Of a stretch of DNA of 64,000 nt, positions 59,389 to 64,000 are shown one piece after another; positions within the stretch are counted from its first letter, which is position 1; each line of letters begins with the position of its first letter. Source of the DNA: Zhengitettix transpicula (lineage: Eukaryota > Arthropoda > Insecta > Orthoptera > Tetrigidae); contig CM073596.1 in assembly GCA_037074705.1 (NCBI GenBank), positions 26,820,001 to 26,884,000 of the forward strand, in the 5' to 3' direction. Under the pieces are notes generated by a model. That model saw only the letters and a program-made list of their open reading frames with translations, made no database searches and had not been told where the DNA came from. A program made the translations under genes and the position numbers.

Positions 59389-61369
59389 TCTATTTATATA
59401 ATTTTCAGTCAAGTTAATCAAATTAAAAAAAAAACTGTTTCTCCCAAAATTATCGTTGAAGTATCCAAATACGTGTACGAGAATAGTTACTTAAATATTT
59501 TTATCCCGCTTATAACGTGCAAGTTGCTCTGAAAATATAAAAATCAACTCAGGCTTGAATTTTAATATCATAAATCCGATATTGCTTTTGTTGACAGGGC
59601 GATGAATATAATGGAACGCCAATATCGCCCTCACCTTTTTTTTTAGTATAATATAGAAGGGGAAAAAAGTTGTGTGATTGGATTACTGAATCGAAACATC
59701 CGGAGCAATAAAGTTAAAACATTTCCGATTCAGTTGAATTACAGGTCATATCCATTACGAGCTTGGACAAAAAGTACGCCTACGAGAAGTAATAATTTTA
59801 GGCAGAAAACAAATTTCGTCACGCTGTATGAAACATCGAGCCATAATATGTGGTTCTATGACAAAGACATATAAAGCAAGTTGATTGATAAATGTAAATC
59901 AAAAATTATTTTTAAATATTTTAAATGGACACTTGAACGGAGAAAATATAGAACATAAATACTCGTGAAAGTCCCACATTATTTAAATCTTTCGTTAGTA
60001 TAGTCAAATATATACAACAAGGCTCAATAAATCCTGAAAGTAATAAAATCCGATTGATAACTGAATTTTACGAATGTTTCTAATATTGACCAGATATATG
60101 ATTTACGACTCTCTATATTTATTCTAATTTGCTATTTTAATATGTACGGTGAAGAAAATATTGTAACACATAATTGTCCCTACCTAAACGAATATGGGAC
60201 AATATCATTGTAAACGTCAGAGAATTGTCATATTTTCCTACTTTCGACCGAAATGACTTGAGTAGAATCACGCCTGGTCTATGACACGAAATCGAATTCT
60301 TTTCTATATATTCGTATTATACCTTAAAACTTTTCTCATACTTCAGAAATAATTATTTCTGCGTTTTAAACGTACGTTTTTATCTACTGTTGCTCTGACA
60401 CTGTTTTAAATTAGGCACTCATACAGTTAAATTGTAATTAAAATTTATATTAATAAAAAATATTTTAATTATATATTTGGAAGGTTAAACTGAAATATTA
60501 TTTTATTCAATTAGAAAACATTACTATAAAAATCTGACACGACGATTCATCCATAATTTTGTAATTTTGAGGGACCTCATCAAGATTTTGAAAAATTTGA
60601 GTTAAGTGGTATAATTGTAAATTCTTAACCTTAAAAACTCCTAGAAAACAAAACTTTACAAATATGAAAATGTATATTACAATTAAGTTTTTTTCGAGCA
60701 ATACGTAATTAGACCTTACATACAATATTTTTTTAAAAAATAACAAGCATTATTAACTAATTGACATGCTTAATAATCATGGTGTTCGACTTATTTTTAA
60801 AACCTCCAATAATTTAAATTTAGTCAAAAATTTAAAGACAAAATTAGTCTTTGAAGTAAACAGTGCTATTTATATAATTAATTGATTAGATTGCTTGTTA
60901 TATTGGTCAAACCAAACGTTAAACATAAAAACAAATTGATAGTTAACATCCAAGAATTAATAAGTTGTGTAAAAACATATTTATTTTAAAATACGTAATT
61001 TCGTTCGGCATATTTTATAAATTTTTGATTAAGAATGCAAATATTCTTCCAGATTGATGATCTATATGTTGAATGTTACATCCAACGATTCGGTCTTTAA
61101 TGTAAAAATAATTTAAATAGAATTTATGATTCCTTGTTATTGTAATTCATTTAATGTCTTTACATTTTTATTACCATTGTTATTTGAAGTTCAATAATAC
61201 TCATAGCTAGCTGTGTAAATATAATTGTCATTTCGGCCTCAACGTGTCGGCTACATTTCATGTAATTCATTCTTAGTAATATTTTAGAACTTTCTCTTAG
61301 TTAATTGCATTATAAATGATAATTTCTGTTAAATATTTCTAAGGATTTTTTGATTACGAATTTAAAATT
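59389..61369. other. Non-coding; nothing recognised
   Basis: AT-rich. A fragment near 59430-59480 (CTCCCAAAATTATCGTTGAA) resembles sequence at about 26775-26810, hinting at another shared repeat. Confidence 0.4.
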
Positions 61370-61374
61370 TTAAA

Positions 61375-61416
61375 ACACCTCAAGAGGCCCCAAAAATTAG
61401 GGATTGAAAGTCGTGT
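61375..61416 (+). ncRNA. Degenerate hammerhead-like motif
   Basis: CTCAAGA (61379-61385; core G5 changed to C), a CCC/GGG stem II, GAAA (61406-61409), GTC, and a perfect stem I ACAC/GTGT (61375-61378 with 61413-61416). The layout is that of the Penelope-end hammerheads with one lethal core change and one missing stem III base. Confidence 0.4.
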
Positions 61417-64000
61417 GTATTTTATTATAATGTTTTATTTTTTCTTAATGCATTGATGACTAATAGGCTGATCTTTTTCATTTATTTAAATATGTTATGT
61501 AAATATAAGTGTCATTATTTAATTTTTATTACAACGTAGATTTTGTCGATCATAGAAAGCTTGATTAATATATATGCAAAACAACATTCGTAAATCTCAA
61601 TATTGAGAATGATATAGGGATATGATATATACATATATATACATATATAATAATAAATCCTATACGAACGAAATATTTAAACTGAATTGGTTTTCTAAGG
61701 ATTACGGTATTATTCCTGAGTGCTGGTAAACCAGATGACGTACACTATACAGTAGTATCGAAACTGCTTCGTGAATGTAATGGACTACTTCAAGTTTTGA
61801 GATATTCGCGGACATCAGTACACACGACGGTAAGAGCACGGAAAGTGCAGTGCTTTGCAGAGAAGGATTAAGTTATCAAAACCTATCACGCGTAGCAAGT
61901 AAGGGAGACATTAACCATGCGCCTATCGGAGAAAGGCTTGCTAAAATAGCAGAGTGCCATTCAATTTTAACAAACATTTAAATATTACTATAGGAATAAG
62001 GCTTTACGTACGAGTTAAATTAAACACAGGAAAGAGAAATAAATTGTGATGAAGAAAAATTCAACGTGTAAAGAACAATTGCATACAAATGTTAATTTCA
62101 ATCAGAAAATTGTTAAATTATTTTAACATTAAATAACACACTTTAATTGTCATATATATTTAACGGGACTAAATCGTTGCATAATTATTAGTTTTTTGAA
62201 TGAATCTGTAATTTTTTTTGTTCCTAATGATAATGCTATAAATATTGCAGTATGAGTAAAATAATAATAATACTGAAATTAAAGGAATAAATTTATTTAC
62301 AATTTTTTATTTTTGTTTAGTTCAATTTCAATCCCAGATTTATTAAATTGTGAGTATTGTAAACGTACTTATATAAATTATAGTATGCAAATAAAGTATA
62401 AATAAAATAATGTTGGAATTTTTTTTGTAATTCCAAATTTCTAAATTTCAGATTCGTCACTTCTCAATGAATGAACTACACAGAATGGCCGAGGAAATAG
62501 CCACATCTTACGTGGATAGCAACAGGAGAGGCTAAACTGTTGCCCTTCATCCTTAAACCAACGAATCATTGTACGTACATTATTACAGGCATGCTTTGTT
62601 CTTAGTAAAAGTTCAACAAGTATTGTATTAAATCTATTCACACGTAAAATTATATTTGGAAGTCGTAATTAAAATTCCTACAAATTATAAATTAAGTAAT
62701 TGCTGTTTAACATTTTGGTTAAATTAATCGGTAGATCGATATGAAGGAATGTATTTCTGTGGAAGAAGTTTCATGTCTGTGAAGCGAAACTAATTATGGG
62801 CACTTGCAGGTACACAAACAACCATTGCCGAAAAGTCTATGACGTAAATAGTTACCTGACATCTAATTTCACTCTTTATCACACTACAGCATTCACTTTT
62901 ACATTTCACACAGCTGAAAACGCGTACCTTATTTACAAATCCTCAGCACATTCATTAAAACTAAAATCAAACTCGTATGTAAAAACTGAATAAGAAGATA
63001 CGTCAACAACTTTACTGATTTTAAGGAACCCATTTTGTGTTCATGTACAGCTGCCTTAAGGTGCAATGTGATCGATAGAGCTCCGTAGATAGGAAATCTT
63101 TTATCAGCAGTGGGTGATGGAGGCATGAAACTCTATCCCCCTGCAAGTTCACCAGCCTCATTAGCGACTTCGTCCTTCGCCGCCATGCTTGTGGTGTCCA
63201 TTCCAAAACCACCCACACCCTTCCACCTCACTGCGTCCCAAGACTAAAGGACATTAAGAACGCCCGATGCATGCGTAATCACTCAATCTCTAACGATCGG
63301 CTCTTACGACGAGTAATTTAACGCGGAAGAGATATCGCGGGGCATTTTTCATTTTCAGCTACTAAATTTCTGACGAATTTCTTGCCTATATATCAAATTA
63401 TTTTTGAACCTCTGGGTAACGTTTAAACCTCATTCGTTTATCTTCGTTCGCCCGTTAGCGTAAAACATAAATATAGCTCGACGAAGACGTGATATGGCTT
63501 AAGAGGCGCAATGGAAGCAAATTATAGATCACAGTCAAAACAAAATATATCTACGAGATGAAGTTAAATGAATATTTATGAATATTCTAGGCTATGAAAT
63601 AATGGATCCAAGAATAAATTTAGAGATTGAAGATAATAAGCTATAAAAAAATTACATATCATTCTCGAATTTGGCTAATTTATTTTAATAGGTGAAATTA
63701 TATTTATTAATTATAATTTCCACACATAAAATATATCTACATATAAACCAATACTCGATCAATCTGATTCGATTCGTTTCTTTAATTTTCTATTTGAATG
63801 ACGTAATGTCTTATACGCCCGTTGATGGTTCAAATAATTGTTCATATGTCTAAATATTTATTTAATTAACTACATTTAACAAACTATGTATTTACGTAAA
63901 TATAATATTTAAATTTCTATTGTAAATGTATGAAAAATCAGTATTGCAGTTGTACTTATATTACTTTGTTTATTCGTACTGGGAAATGTTTCTAGTTTAT
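61417..64000. other. Non-coding; one GC-richer patch at 63110-63250
   Basis: The patch has overlapping minus-strand frames (63218-63021 and 63126-62929) without a known family. Otherwise AT-rich to the window edge. Confidence 0.4.

Noticed and set aside
62441..62641. Possible transposase-like helix on the minus strand
   Set aside because: The resemblance rests on a few residues (RTMIRWFKDEG) with no second motif nearby.

Overview
The window is animal nuclear DNA, most likely from an insect with a large, repeat-rich, AT-rich genome. A hemimetabolous (polyneopteran-type) insect would fit, but the sequence alone does not settle the order. The evidence is spliced genes with small exons in long introns, arthropod-style Inr+DPE core promoters, and remains of Penelope-like, Jockey-type, mariner and LTR elements. 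There are no operons, ribosome-binding sites, tRNA or rRNA genes, or CRISPR arrays.

One gene can be read completely. It is a minus-strand orthologue of DCAF6 (NRIP/IQWD1), a WD40 substrate receptor of CUL4-DDB1 ubiquitin ligases, between 13492 (ATG) and 1642 (stop). I rebuilt 17 coding exons whose phases all agree; they sum to 2166 nt, giving 721 residues. Two of its introns need GC-AG splicing. A core promoter with Inr and DPE at canonical spacing lies at 13667-13700, and the 5' leader holds three upstream ORFs, two of them bare start-stop codons. The introns contain a MITE-like foldback (2585-2786), a hammerhead-like motif (about 7660) and a GC-rich repeat fragment (about 10590).

From 13.7 to 47 kb I see no host coding gene. 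The region holds Penelope-like element (PLE) debris, including a 5-copy tandem array of PLE ends (23051-23991), a PLE flanked by an inverted copy of its own 3' end (37741-38945) and a GIY-YIG endonuclease fragment (42.2-42.8 kb). It also holds two diverged solo LTRs (27808-28800 and 41210-42214), a Jockey relic (31.15-31.84 kb), a GC-rich foldback repeat family (15.4-16.25, 33.05 and 44.04 kb) and a reverse-transcriptase relic (45.9-46.87 kb).

At 47.03-47.42 kb a CpG-rich island contains a second Inr+DPE promoter and a non-coding first exon ending in a good splice donor on the plus strand. It probably starts a gene whose coding exons lie to the right, perhaps beyond the window. The rest is AT-rich and intronic or intergenic in character, with a mariner relic (55.9-56.6 kb), a repeat with a (CATA)n tail (56.6-57.2 kb) and a second reverse-transcriptase relic (58.66-59.39 kb, minus).

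The most striking pattern is a set of hammerhead-ribozyme-like cores (CUGANGA, stem II, GAAA) at the ends of the PLE fragments on both strands. Some are intact, and some carry decay of core bases that tandem copies share.
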